DNA from: Bacteroidales bacterium
GTDB taxonomy: Bacteria > Bacteroidota > Bacteroidia > Bacteroidales > UBA932
DNA: 64,000 nucleotides
Reading direction: 5' to 3'
Assembly: GCA_016287075.1 (NCBI GenBank)
Contig: JAEEVC010000016.1
Span: 1-64,000, forward strand
Numbering within the stretch: the stretch's first letter is position 1; each line of letters begins with the position of its first letter. Made by a program: the position numbers and the translations under genes. Under the pieces are notes generated by a model, which made no database searches, was not told where the DNA came from, and saw nothing but the letters and a program-made list of their open reading frames with translations. This document shows positions 8,700-16,982 of the stretch, piece after piece.

Positions 8700-10184
8700 C
8701 TATTGGAACAGATGGAGGGTTTCATTATAAATACGTTCCGCCATATGGGCGTGACCCGCCGCGTTGGGGTGCAGCTCGCTGTACACGGTCACCTGCGTAT
8801 CGCCGCGGAAGTCGATGAGCGGCAGGCCGAAGTGGGTGGCGATCTCCTGCACGGAATTGCCGTACTCTCCGTCGATGTGGTTGCCCAGGATGCAGATGAT
8901 CTGCGCCTCCGGGAACTTTGCCTGCAGGGTCCGGATCACCCAGATGTACGATTCACGGAAACGCGCATACTTGTTCAGGGCCTCCGGCGCCGAGGTGTAG
9001 TCGAATTCGCCGAGGGCGATCTGGCGGGCCGGCTGGCAGTCGTTGGTCCCGCCGAAGAGGATGATGGTGTCCGGATTCTTGAACAGGTCGAGCCGTTCCA
9101 CGAACGGGGTCCGGACCACCGTCGGGTCGCCCGCCGCCACGCAGCTGCCGCTCCAGGAGGAATTGACGTCCAGTTCGCAGTGCCAGTAATCGTTGATGAG
9201 GTGGCCCCAGTAGGTCTTCGTCCAGGCGTCCACGTCTGCGCAGACCGCGTTGGTAGTCGGATAATAAGCGCGGTGGGAGGAAGGGATGATGCCGCCGAAG
9301 GTCGAGATGGAGTCGCCGAGAATGCCGAGGCGGTACGGGAAGTGCTTGACAATCTTCGATGTAACCTCCGCCATCGCCAGGTCCACCTGGATGTGCTTCA
9401 CATAGCCGGCCTGCAGGTACAGGGGCTGGTCGACGGAAAGCGTCGCGGAGAACTGCTCCGCTTCAACCGCAATGGTTCCCGTGAAGGCGCACGGGAGCAC
9501 AACTGCGCCGAGGGTGGCGGGCGCTTCTGCCGTCCCGACGTTGAGCGACGAGCAGTTGAACGTCAGGGAAGCGGATTCGTTCTTGAGTTCGCCCACACGC
9601 GCTTCTTCCAGGCAGAGGACCACGTCACCGGCGAGGGCCTTGCCTTTGTCGGCGGTCACGGTCACGGTCGAGAAGGGCTTGCCCGCCCATTTTCCCCCGG
9701 TGTCCATGATTTCCAGCACGATGGCGCCGGTCAGGGGCTTGAGGGTCCCGGCAAAGGGGCCGTCGCCGTCAAGGGAGATGGGTTCGGAACAATAGACCAT
9801 CTTGTCCAAATCCGCCTCCGAGGCTGCTGCAGAGCGGGTCAGGACCGCAGGAACATTGGCGGTCGGAGTCTCGCCCAGCGCGCCGATGGAAAAGCACCAG
9901 AGGCGGGCGGCATACGGGTTGACGCGGATGCTTCCTCCGAGGGTCCCGGGGGTGTTCCCGGTCATCTGGACCGCACCGTGGTCACCGAGGCTCGAGAAAT
10001 AGCCCGCGTAGCCGGTCCGGAAAAAATCATAGGCGGCATCGCCCGCCGCATTGGGCGCCGTGACACCGCCGGAAAGCGTCACGGAAACCGTCCGCACGCC
10101 CTCCTTCTCTTTGTTGCAGGAGACCGGCGCCACCCCCAGCAGGAGCAGCACGGCCATCCCGAGAAACAGGTTTTTCGTTTTCAT
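8700..10184 (-). CDS. SGNH/GDSL-hydrolase lipoprotein with N-terminal fimbrillin-like domain
   Basis: The product is 494 aa. A signal peptide ends in APVSC, predicting lipidation at Cys-23. Residues about 30-270 look like a beta-rich fimbrillin-like module. The C-terminal 200 residues form an SGNH hydrolase: GDSIS with the nucleophile Ser near residue 295, a Gly/Asn block, GGTND, and a final SELHPNAAGH supplying the His. In most members the last block reads DxxH; here the Asp position is Ser, so the catalytic triad may be incomplete or use another acid. The family contains carbohydrate esterases and lipases; the substrate here is unknown. It forms an operon with the GLUG lipoprotein gene downstream (2 bp gap). 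A palindromic repeat lies upstream. Confidence 0.82.
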   Translation of the reverse strand: MKTKNLFLGMAVLLLLGVAPVSCNKEKEGVRTVSVTLSGGVTAPNAAGDAAYDFFRTGYAGYFSSLGDHGAVQMTGNTPGTLGGSIRVNPYAARLWCFSIGALGETPTANVPAVLTRSAAASEADLDKMVYCSEPISLDGDGPFAGTLKPLTGAIVLEIMDTGGKWAGKPFSTVTVTADKGKALAGDVVLCLEEARVGELKNESASLTFNCSSLNVGTAEAPATLGAVVLPCAFTGTIAVEAEQFSATLSVDQPLYLQAGYVKHIQVDLAMAEVTSKIVKHFPYRLGILGDSISTFGGIIPSSHRAYYPTTNAVCADVDAWTKTYWGHLINDYWHCELDVNSSWSGSCVAAGDPTVVRTPFVERLDLFKNPDTIILFGGTNDCQPARQIALGEFDYTSAPEALNKYARFRESYIWVIRTLQAKFPEAQIICILGNHIDGEYGNSVQEIATHFGLPLIDFRGDTQVTVYSELHPNAAGHAHMAERIYNETLHLFQ

Positions 10185-10198
10185 AGCGTCGCTATTTT

Positions 10199-10303
10199 GT
10201 TAAGCAGAAATGAGAACCTGCTTCAACGGTGGCATTTACCCGGACAGGGCTGCGAAGCAGCAGACACCGGTAATGCAGGTTATTATTCCTGCTTCACTTA
10301 ACG
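10199..10303. repeat. Dispersed palindromic element, family 2, copy A
   Basis: The inverted arms are 10215-10231 and 10265-10281 (right arm CACCGGTAATGCAGGTT), with weaker pairing continuing outwards to GTTAAG...CTTAAC. The interior carries a second hairpin, GGGCTGC-gaa-GCAGC. A near-identical copy occurs at 50250-50342. Copy A's left arm has drifted. It lies between two minus-strand genes, upstream of the SGNH lipoprotein gene. Confidence 0.8.
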
Positions 10304-10304
10304 G

Positions 10305-10344
10305 AAAAAGGTGACCGCGGGCCCGTCGGACCAGGGTCACCCTT
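10305..10344 (-). terminator. Rho-independent-type terminator after the DUF4923 gene
   Basis: The stem GGTGACC/GGTCACC (10310-10316 and 10335-10341) has an 18-nt loop and is followed on the minus strand by five T's. It lies 19 bp beyond the stop of the gene ending at 10363. Confidence 0.6.
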
Positions 10345-10362
10345 CCAGGTGGTTTCAGTAGC

Positions 10363-11016
10363 TTACTTTACCAGTTTGAAGCCGATCTTGAGATCGTCGT
10401 AACCGTCGGCCGCGCTGGCGATGGCCGCCACGTTGGCGTTGGTCTGGCCGGCCTTGGCGATCACCTTCTTCAGGAAGGTCAGGGTCTTCTTGGCCGGGAA
10501 GAGCATTTCGGCACCGGTGGAGGTGGACTTCAGGTTGCCGGTCATGCAGAGGTACTGGATGGCCTTGCCGAAGGTGAGGGTCACGGTGTTCTCCCCGTCA
10601 CCGACCTTGTAGGTGCCGTTCAGCGGAATGCCGAAGACCGTCCAGGTGAAGGTGTTGTCGGTGTTGTTGAAGGTGACGGTCATCGCGCCGGGCTTGATGC
10701 CGAACTTCGCAAGTTTTTCGTCCACCTTCGCCTCGATGGCGGCGGAGGCCGCCGTCCCGGCCAGGCTGGAGACCACGCCGCCTTCCGAGCTGGAGACGGA
10801 GATGGCGGAGCCGTTGTAGGAGTAGGTGCCGTCGAGGCTGACCGGAGCGGAGAAGACCGTGCCGGCAAGGCCGCCGAGGACGTTGTTAAGGGTCGTGCCG
10901 AGGGTCGATTTCTCGGAATCGTCCTTGTTGCCGAAGATGCTGGAAAGGATGGACTGTGCATTGACAGTGGCGCCTGCGAGCAGGAGAGCCGCGGTGGCGA
11001 TGATGACTTTCTTCAT
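10363..11016 (-). CDS. DUF4923 family secreted protein
   Basis: The product is 217 aa. A signal peptide (residues 1-20, cleaved after NAQ) is followed by a region rich in small residues and a beta-rich C-terminal half with KFGIKPGAMTVTFN and the final FKL. These features match the lipocalin-like DUF4923 family found in Bacteroidales, whose function is not established. The start is placed at the ATG at 11016 because it begins the signal peptide; a longer frame upstream has no signal. It stands alone, with a terminator after it. A TATCTTTC sequence at 11049-11056 (minus strand) could be its -7 element, with one mismatch to consensus. Confidence 0.8.
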   Translation of the reverse strand: MKKVIIATAALLLAGATVNAQSILSSIFGNKDDSEKSTLGTTLNNVLGGLAGTVFSAPVSLDGTYSYNGSAISVSSSEGGVVSSLAGTAASAAIEAKVDEKLAKFGIKPGAMTVTFNNTDNTFTWTVFGIPLNGTYKVGDGENTVTLTFGKAIQYLCMTGNLKSTSTGAEMLFPAKKTLTFLKKVIAKAGQTNANVAAIASAADGYDDLKIGFKLVK

Positions 11017-11091
11017 GCTATTCTCGTTTTGATTTGATTTCCAAAGGCGAAAGATAGTGTTTTTTCTTGAAAAACGGTGCATTTGCCCCTT

Positions 11092-12090
11092 TTATTCTTC
11101 TTCCGGCCAGCCTTGGGCCTTCATCGGAAGCTCCACGCCGTCGGGCGTCACGAGGACGGCGCCGACCTCGGGGAGCGCCAGGTGGCCGATGATGTCGAAG
11201 GTCTGGAATTCCCGGCGGAATTTCTCCAGGGAGAGGATCGGGACGGTGAACAGGAGGCGGTAGTCGTCGCCGCCGTTCATCGCCGCGGAGACCGGGTCGA
11301 TGTCCAGTTCGCGGCCGAGCGCGAAGCTGTTGCCCTCGAAGGGAATCTTGTCGGCATAGACCTTCGCGCCGAGGCCGGTGTCGCGGACAAGGCGCAGGAC
11401 CGCGTCCGCAAGGCCCCGGGAGACCAGATACCCGGCCGACGGGTATATCTCCTCCTCTTCCAGCCGGGGAACGGTCCGGGGGCTGATTTCGGGCTTCAGG
11501 AAAGCGCCGACCAGCAGTTTGTGCTTCGACAGGTCGGGCTGCTGTCCGGTTTTGGCGAACGTATCCGCCCCGCGTTCCAGGACGCGCATGCCGAGATAGG
11601 CCGCACCGAGCGGACCGGAGACGCAGAGGAGGTCCTTGCTCTTCGGGGCGGGGCGGCGGGCGGCCGTGAGCCGGATTGTATCGCCCGTAGCGGAGAGGCT
11701 GATTGTCAGTCCGTTCGGGGATGGAATCAATTCCAGGGAAAGGCTTTCATATCCATGTTCCTTCGCTGCGGAGACGACACCCTCCCAGAGGGTCCGGATC
11801 TGGGCAAAGTCCAGTTTGGCGGAAATCCCGAGGGTGACGGACAACAGGCGGGGACGGGCCAGGGCGGCATACAGCTCGCCGGTGACGGCCGTCACGCACT
11901 TGTAACCCAGATGCTTCAGCGGAAAATAGACCAGGTTGAAATCCGGGCCCTCGATGAAGACCCGGGCGGCGCTGCGCACCGGCCCCTTCGCCTCGAAAGA
12001 GCCGGAAGCGAACGGCGCATAGGCGGTTCCTTCGAAAAGCTGCCGCACCGCCTCGATCCGGCCGATATCGGTAAAATTCTGCGTATCCAT
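11092..12090 (-). CDS. ThiL-like protein (AIR-synthase/thiamine-monophosphate-kinase fold), active-site motifs degenerate
   Basis: This 332-aa protein aligns along its length with Bacteroidales thiamine-phosphate kinase (ThiL). Recognisable blocks are YFPLKHLGYKCVTAV, LLCVSGPLGAAYLGMRVLER, GGDDYRLLF and the C-terminal GHL...G...PMKAQGW. The metal- and ATP-binding motifs are changed: the usual G-x-G-D-D-A-A is replaced by RSAARV, the V-E-G-x-H-F-D block reads IEGPDFN, the GGDTT block reads LIPSPNG, and ISDGL reads LVSRGL. A working ThiL needs several of those aspartates, so it may be inactive or have another role. Its promoter element overlaps that of the divergent gene and sits 5 nt from the ATG. 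The fold is confident; kinase activity is doubtful. Confidence 0.8.
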   Translation of the reverse strand: MDTQNFTDIGRIEAVRQLFEGTAYAPFASGSFEAKGPVRSAARVFIEGPDFNLVYFPLKHLGYKCVTAVTGELYAALARPRLLSVTLGISAKLDFAQIRTLWEGVVSAAKEHGYESLSLELIPSPNGLTISLSATGDTIRLTAARRPAPKSKDLLCVSGPLGAAYLGMRVLERGADTFAKTGQQPDLSKHKLLVGAFLKPEISPRTVPRLEEEEIYPSAGYLVSRGLADAVLRLVRDTGLGAKVYADKIPFEGNSFALGRELDIDPVSAAMNGGDDYRLLFTVPILSLEKFRREFQTFDIIGHLALPEVGAVLVTPDGVELPMKAQGWPEEE

Positions 12091-12095
12091 AGGGA

Positions 12096-12103
12096 CAAAT
12101 TTA
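12096..12103 (-). promoter_or_regulatory. -7 element TAAATTTG for the ThiL-like gene
   Basis: Exact consensus on the minus strand, ending 5 nt before the ATG at 12090. The transcript would begin at or next to the start codon (leaderless). Confidence 0.5.
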
Positions 12104-12114
12104 CGAATATTTGC

Positions 12115-12122
12115 TAAATTTG
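12115..12122 (+). promoter_or_regulatory. -7 element TAAATTTG for the secreted EEP-fold gene
   Basis: Exact consensus, 21 nt before the ATG at 12144, back to back with the divergent element at 12096-12103. Confidence 0.5.
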
Positions 12123-12143
12123 GGGGAACTGATCACATTGGCA

Positions 12144-12980
12144 ATGAAAAAATTCTTCCTCCTCCTCATGGCTGCGGCCCTCGTCCTTCCCCTTTCCGCC
12201 AGGCAGAAAGGCCCTTCGCAGCTGACCGTCATTTCGTACAACATCCGCACGGGCAAGGCCGATGACGGCACGAACTCCTGGCAGTTCCGCTATCCGACAT
12301 CGGCGATGATGATCGACGACCAGAAGCCGGACGTGTTCGGTGTCCAGGAAGCCTATGACTATCAGGTGCAGTACCTGACGGAGTATCCCGGCTACTACAA
12401 GAGCGTCGGCGTCGGCCGCGACGACGGCAAGAGCAAGGGTGAGCACATGAGCATCTTCTACAACAAGAAGACGGTCAAAATGCTCAAATGGGGCACCTTC
12501 TGGCTGTCCGAGACCCCGGACGTGCCGTCCTTCGGCTGGGATGCCAAATGCCGCCGCACGGCCACCTGGGCCCTGCTTAAGCACAAGAAGAGCGGAAAGA
12601 AGTTCTACTTCGTCAACACCCACCTCGACCACGTCGGCTGGGAAGCCCGCAAGAAAGGGCTCAAACTCATCGTCGACCGCATCGACTCCATCAATCCGGA
12701 AGGCTACCCGATGGTCCTCACGGGCGACTTCAACATGACCCCGGACCGTCCCGAGATGGAGGAACTCAACACGCTGATGCAGGATACGCGCGAAATCGCC
12801 CCCGTCACCGACCACTATGCCACCTTCCACGGCTGGGGCAAGGTGGACAAGGATATCATCGACTACATCTATGTCAAAGGATGGTCGAAGTGCATCTCCT
12901 ATGAGACGATCCGGAAAGCCTACGCGGACCGGAAATTCATTTCCGACCACTACCCGATCAAAGCGGTCCTCGAGTTTTAG
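12144..12980 (+). CDS. Secreted endonuclease/exonuclease/phosphatase (EEP) family protein
   Basis: The product is 278 aa. A signal peptide covers residues 1-20. The EEP fold motifs are present in order: SYNIRTG, VFGVQEAYDYQ (Glu metal ligand), NTHLDHVG, LTGDFNMTPD and SDHYPI. These are the metal and catalytic residues of the DNase I / sphingomyelinase / inositol-phosphatase superfamily. The secreted form and the GW...CRRTATW motif resemble Bacteroidetes proteins annotated as endonuclease/exonuclease/phosphatase; the substrate (nucleic acid, phospholipid or sugar phosphate) cannot be read from sequence. The ATG at 12144 begins the signal peptide. Its stop overlaps the convergent ychF stop by 4 bp. 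Confidence 0.88.
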   Translation: MKKFFLLLMAAALVLPLSARQKGPSQLTVISYNIRTGKADDGTNSWQFRYPTSAMMIDDQKPDVFGVQEAYDYQVQYLTEYPGYYKSVGVGRDDGKSKGEHMSIFYNKKTVKMLKWGTFWLSETPDVPSFGWDAKCRRTATWALLKHKKSGKKFYFVNTHLDHVGWEARKKGLKLIVDRIDSINPEGYPMVLTGDFNMTPDRPEMEELNTLMQDTREIAPVTDHYATFHGWGKVDKDIIDYIYVKGWSKCISYETIRKAYADRKFISDHYPIKAVLEF

Positions 12981-14080
12981 ACATTAAAGAGGAAGTGCAT
13001 GATGTCGCCGTCCTGGACGACATAATCCTTTCCTTCGATTCCCATTTTACCGGCGGCCCGAACGGCCGCCTCCGTTTTATACGCGACGTAGTCCTCGTAC
13101 TTGATGACCTCGGCGCGGATGAAGCCGCGTTCGAAGTCGGTGTGGATGACGCCCGCGGCGCGCGGGGCCTTGTCACCGACATGGATGGTCCATGCGCGGC
13201 ACTCGTCGGGGCCGGCCGTGAAGAATGTCCGGAGACCGAGCAGGCGATACGCGCCCTGGATCAGGCGGACGACGCCGGACTCTTCCAGCCCCATCTCCTC
13301 CAGGAACATCTGACGGTCCTCATATTCCTCGATCTCAGCGATTTCCGCTTCGGTTTTCGCCGCGATCACCAGGATTTCCGCCTGCTCGTCCCGGACCGCT
13401 TCGCGGACCTTTTCGACGTAGGCGTTGCCCTTGGCGGCGGAAGCCTCGTCCACGTTGCAGACATACATCACCGGCTTGTTGGTCAGCAGGAACAGGTCCC
13501 TGGCCATCTGGGCCTCTTCCGCGTTTTCCGGCACGACAGTCCGGCAGGATTTGCCCTGTAGCAGGACCTCCCGGTAACGGAGCAGCAGCGCAAGGAGTTT
13601 CTTCGCCTCCTTGTCGCCGCCGGTTGTCGCCTGTTTCTCGACCTTCTTGATGCGGTTCTCCACCGTCTCCAGGTCCTTGATCTGCAGTTCCATGTCCACG
13701 ACCTCCTTGTCCCGGACCGGATCGACGGACCCGTCCACGTGGACGATGTTCCCGTCGTCGAAACAGCGGAGGACATGGAGGATGGCGTCCGTCTCCCGGA
13801 TATTGGCAAGGAACTGGTTGCCAAGACCTTCCCCCTTGCTGGCGCCCTTGACGAGGCCGGCGATGTCGACGATTTCCACCGTGGCGGGGATGGTCCGCTT
13901 CGGCTGGCAGATCTCCGTCAGCACCTCCAGGCGCCTGTCCGGCACGTTGGTGGAACCGATGTTCGGTTCAATGGTGCAGAAAGGGAAATTGGCGCTCTGG
14001 GCCTTGCCGGAGCTGACACAGTTGAACAGGGTGGATTTCCCGACGTTCGGGAGTCCGACGATTCCACATTTGAGTGACAT
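12977..14080 (-). CDS. ychF: Redox-regulated ATPase/GTPase YchF (OLA1 family)
   Basis: This is a 367-aa translation-associated P-loop NTPase of the Obg family, normal length. The G1 motif GLPNVGKST is at residues 8-16, G3 DIAGLVKGAS near 70, and the G4-like region NVDE near 205. The C-terminal TGS domain (about 280-367) ends with the conserved KDYVVQDGDIMHFLFNV. YchF proteins bind ATP more readily than GTP and associate with ribosomes. The gene overlaps the convergent EEP gene by 4 bp. It follows the ppiD terminator and appears monocistronic. Confidence 0.96.
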   Translation of the reverse strand: MSLKCGIVGLPNVGKSTLFNCVSSGKAQSANFPFCTIEPNIGSTNVPDRRLEVLTEICQPKRTIPATVEIVDIAGLVKGASKGEGLGNQFLANIRETDAILHVLRCFDDGNIVHVDGSVDPVRDKEVVDMELQIKDLETVENRIKKVEKQATTGGDKEAKKLLALLLRYREVLLQGKSCRTVVPENAEEAQMARDLFLLTNKPVMYVCNVDEASAAKGNAYVEKVREAVRDEQAEILVIAAKTEAEIAEIEEYEDRQMFLEEMGLEESGVVRLIQGAYRLLGLRTFFTAGPDECRAWTIHVGDKAPRAAGVIHTDFERGFIRAEVIKYEDYVAYKTEAAVRAAGKMGIEGKDYVVQDGDIMHFLFNV

Positions 14081-14105
14081 GGCGCTGGGGTTTTGGTTTT
14101 GAAAG

Positions 14106-14135
14106 AAGGCCCGGCCTTTCGTGAGGCCAGGCCTT
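14106..14135 (-). terminator. Terminator hairpin after ppiD
   Basis: Twelve-base arms (14106-14117 and 14124-14135) pair with one mismatch around a 6-nt loop. On the minus strand the stem is followed by the pyrimidine-rich CTTTC. It lies 27 bp beyond the ppiD-like stop at 14162 and before the ychF start. Confidence 0.6.
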
Positions 14136-14161
14136 GTTCCGCTTGCTATGGACGCTTGCTC

Positions 14162-16246
14162 CTAGAAGAAGCGGGCCCGGTGGTCTTCCACGTCCGCATC
14201 CTGCATCATCACGGGGATGAGCATCTGGGTCGTGTAGTTGGTCATCTGGGCGCGATACTGCTTCGCATCGTCCTCGGTGTAATAGGAACCGGTCTCACGG
14301 CCCGTTACCTTGAAGACATACACGCCGATAGTCCCGGCGACAGGGCCGCAGAGTTCGCCTTCCGGAGCGGCGGCGATGGCGCCGACGAACTTCGGATCAA
14401 GGCTGCGGGACATCGCGGCGAAGGCGACATTGTCCTGCGTGCTGACCGTCGTGCCGTATTTCTCGGCGATGGCCTGGAGATCCGTCATGCCGGCGATTTC
14501 CCCGGCGATGTCGGCGGCGCGCTTGGCGGCATACTTCTCACTGTAGAGGTTGTTGCGGATACCCTCGGAAACTTCCTTGAGTTCGGCGATGCCTTCCTGG
14601 TGCGCATCCTTGACGGCGACCACGAAGAAGTAGTTGTTGTCAACGGTGATGATGTTGGAAACCTTGCCCGGCTTGTTGTCAAAAGCCCAGCGGGTGACTT
14701 CCTTCGCATGGTCGATAGAACCATAGGTGTCCGTCGCCTCGGAAATGGTCTGCGGGTGGGAATAGGCGCCCACGCTGTCGATGGCGGCGTGATAATTCTC
14801 GATCTTGCCGGCGGAGAGGGTGGCGAGGCGGTTCGCCTTGTTGTAATAGGTGTTGAAGGTCTCCTTGCTTGCAAGGGCTTCCTTCTCAAAGATAGCCACC
14901 TTCTTCTTCAGGATGGGCTTGGTCGTCTTCGTGACCTCGATGATGTGGGTGCCGTACTGGGTCTTGATCTGGTAAGGGACGCCGACCTTCGCGGTGATGG
15001 CGGACTCGAAGCCCGGGATCATGTAGTTCTGGGTCAGCCAGCCGATATTGCCGAGTTCACCGCCGTCGTTGGAACCCTTGTCGTCGGAATAGAGGGCGGC
15101 AAGCGTGGAGAAGTTGCCTTTGTTCACGACACCGAGGAGGCTGTCGGCCAGGTGCTGGGCATCCGCGCCGCGCAGCATGATGTGGCGGACATAGACGGAA
15201 TCCGGAACCTGTGCGGTCTCGACGATGCGGGCGGCATAGAAGGTTTCACCGGACTGGATGATCGGGGACGTCCCGGCGTTGCTGGCGGAGACGAAGGCCT
15301 CGATGTCGCGGTTGACGCTGTTCAGTTCGCCGGTCTTGTAATAGGTGTCGGACCACTGGCGGTCGGAGTTGCGCTGGAGGAATGCGCGGACGTTCTCGGC
15401 CGCGGCGAACTCATCATAGAGTTTGGTGAAGTTCTCACCCTCGGCGGCGATGTCCTGCTCGGACGGAACCACCTCGAAGACAGCGTATTCAATATCGCGG
15501 GAAGCCTGCTGCTTAAATAAATCCTTATGGGCGTTGTAGTAGTCGCGGATCTCCTTGTCGGAAACGACCACGGTGCTGTCGACGGCATAACCGAGCGGAA
15601 CCATGACGAATTCGACGTCGGCCGTGTTGTTGTTGCCCTCGATGGCCTTTTCAAGCATCAGCGGGTTCTCGTAGTTGGAGGCGGTGAAGAGGGCGTTGTA
15701 CTTGGTGTAGAACTGGCCGGTCTTGATTGCGCTCTGGAGATACTCCCAGTAGGCGGAGAAGCGCGGGTCGGCGTTGCCGCTGTTCACCGCGTCGATGAAG
15801 TCGCGGAGACGGTCGGCGGAGAAAGCGCCGGTCTCGTCCACGAAATAGGGGTTGTTCGCCATGATCGGGGAGACGGACTCACCGGCGGTGAGGTCCAGCA
15901 TTTCTTCCTTACCGACCTGGATACCAGCCGCTTCCGCAGCCGGGACGAAGAGGTAACGGTCGATATTTTCCTGCCAGGCGGCGTCGCGGGCCTGCTTCTG
16001 GGCTTCCTCGCCGGAAGCGGAATTGCCGGTCATGATCTCGGCAATGTTCTGGAAGCGGTCGACGTCCTGCTGGAAATCCATGTAGGAAACGGGTTTGTTG
16101 CCGATCTTGCCGACATTGTTGCGGGAAGAAACGGACTGGACTGTCTGCATGATCTGGGAAGGATCGATGATGAACAGCAAGAGCGGGAGGGCCACCAGGA
16201 GCGAAAGCACGATGCCCCATCCACGAAGTTTCTGTAAAACTGCCAT
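14162..16246 (-). CDS. PpiD/SurA-like peptidyl-prolyl isomerase, membrane anchored
   Basis: This 694-aa inner-membrane-anchored periplasmic foldase faces the outer-membrane assembly pathway. One transmembrane segment lies at residues about 11-28 (IVLSLLVALPLLLFII). A SurA-type N-terminal chaperone region follows (about 40-260). A parvulin rotamase domain lies near residues 345-450, with VRHIML, GGELGNIGW and the final YGTHIIEV. A second rotamase-like segment is degenerate. It is the last gene of the coaX-porin-TPR-lptC-ppiD order, 73 bp after lptC, and could also have its own start signal: the gap contains TATATTCG, one mismatch from the promoter consensus. A terminator follows. Confidence 0.92.
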   Translation of the reverse strand: MAVLQKLRGWGIVLSLLVALPLLLFIIDPSQIMQTVQSVSSRNNVGKIGNKPVSYMDFQQDVDRFQNIAEIMTGNSASGEEAQKQARDAAWQENIDRYLFVPAAEAAGIQVGKEEMLDLTAGESVSPIMANNPYFVDETGAFSADRLRDFIDAVNSGNADPRFSAYWEYLQSAIKTGQFYTKYNALFTASNYENPLMLEKAIEGNNNTADVEFVMVPLGYAVDSTVVVSDKEIRDYYNAHKDLFKQQASRDIEYAVFEVVPSEQDIAAEGENFTKLYDEFAAAENVRAFLQRNSDRQWSDTYYKTGELNSVNRDIEAFVSASNAGTSPIIQSGETFYAARIVETAQVPDSVYVRHIMLRGADAQHLADSLLGVVNKGNFSTLAALYSDDKGSNDGGELGNIGWLTQNYMIPGFESAITAKVGVPYQIKTQYGTHIIEVTKTTKPILKKKVAIFEKEALASKETFNTYYNKANRLATLSAGKIENYHAAIDSVGAYSHPQTISEATDTYGSIDHAKEVTRWAFDNKPGKVSNIITVDNNYFFVVAVKDAHQEGIAELKEVSEGIRNNLYSEKYAAKRAADIAGEIAGMTDLQAIAEKYGTTVSTQDNVAFAAMSRSLDPKFVGAIAAAPEGELCGPVAGTIGVYVFKVTGRETGSYYTEDDAKQYRAQMTNYTTQMLIPVMMQDADVEDHRARFF

Positions 16247-16319
16247 TGTATTGTTTCTTATTTAATAATTATCCCAAAAACGGTTAGGGGTGCGAATATA
16301 GCACTTTTTCTCGGAACTA

Positions 16320-16979
16320 TCACCTTTTTTTAGCAGAAACCTTCGTTTTCCCCTTTAGGGGAAGGGGTCCGATGAAATTGACCGTGTCGATCAGGACGAA
16401 CGTTCTGTCGTTCCCCACCTTTCCCCAACTGTTGAAAGGACGCCGGATGACGGCGTTCCGCGCCATCTCGTCCGACCGCATCCCGTACCCCTGCATGAAT
16501 CCGGACGGGGAATGCATCTTGATGTAGCAGTCCGTGTAGATCTCGTGGGTAGCCTGGTCCCAGTAGAGGGTGTCCGTTTCCATGATTTCCTGCTTGGTCA
16601 CATTCTTGACGACCACGTTGCCGACCGCCTTCCAGATTTCCCCGTCCTTCTTCTTCGCCTTGTCGTGCCGGGCCCTGTCCGAACGGATCGTGGTCTCCAG
16701 GAGACCGTCTTCCGAATAGCCGAACACCTGCAGTCCTTCCGGGAACACCTCATAGGTAAGGCTGTCATTGTCATAACTTTCCATGATCGGGGCTTCCACC
16801 CGGACCTTGAGTTTCCCGTTTTCCGTCTGGACGAAGAACATGTCCTCGACGGTCTGCAGCGGCGTCGCCCCGAGGTCGATGTGCTCCGCCTCGGAGAGTT
16901 TTCCCTTGCAGGAAAAAACGATGAAAGCAACCGCCGCAGCGGTTGCCGTCATCTTTCCTATGGATCCCGTGCGGGCCAA
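16320..16979 (-). CDS. lptC: LPS export ABC transporter periplasmic protein LptC
   Basis: An LptC/OstA-type protein of 219 aa (210 if the internal ATG at 16952 is used). It is part of the bridge moving lipopolysaccharide from the inner to the outer membrane. The N-terminus has a signal segment with lipobox VFSC, and beta-jellyroll strands follow (TEDGLLET-type repeats, DRARHDKAKK, NVVVKN, TDTLYWDQATHEIYTD, GYGMRSDEMARNAV). The TTG start at 16979, 3 bp after the upstream stop, gives a positively charged signal n-region (R3, K9); the ATG at 16952 lacks charge. I favour TTG but the choice is open. It sits between the TPR gene and ppiD, a common Bacteroidetes arrangement. Confidence 0.88.
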   Translation of the reverse strand: MARTGSIGKMTATAAAVAFIVFSCKGKLSEAEHIDLGATPLQTVEDMFFVQTENGKLKVRVEAPIMESYDNDSLTYEVFPEGLQVFGYSEDGLLETTIRSDRARHDKAKKKDGEIWKAVGNVVVKNVTKQEIMETDTLYWDQATHEIYTDCYIKMHSPSGFMQGYGMRSDEMARNAVIRRPFNSWGKVGNDRTFVLIDTVNFIGPLPLKGKTKVSAKKR

Positions 16980-16982
16980 GGT

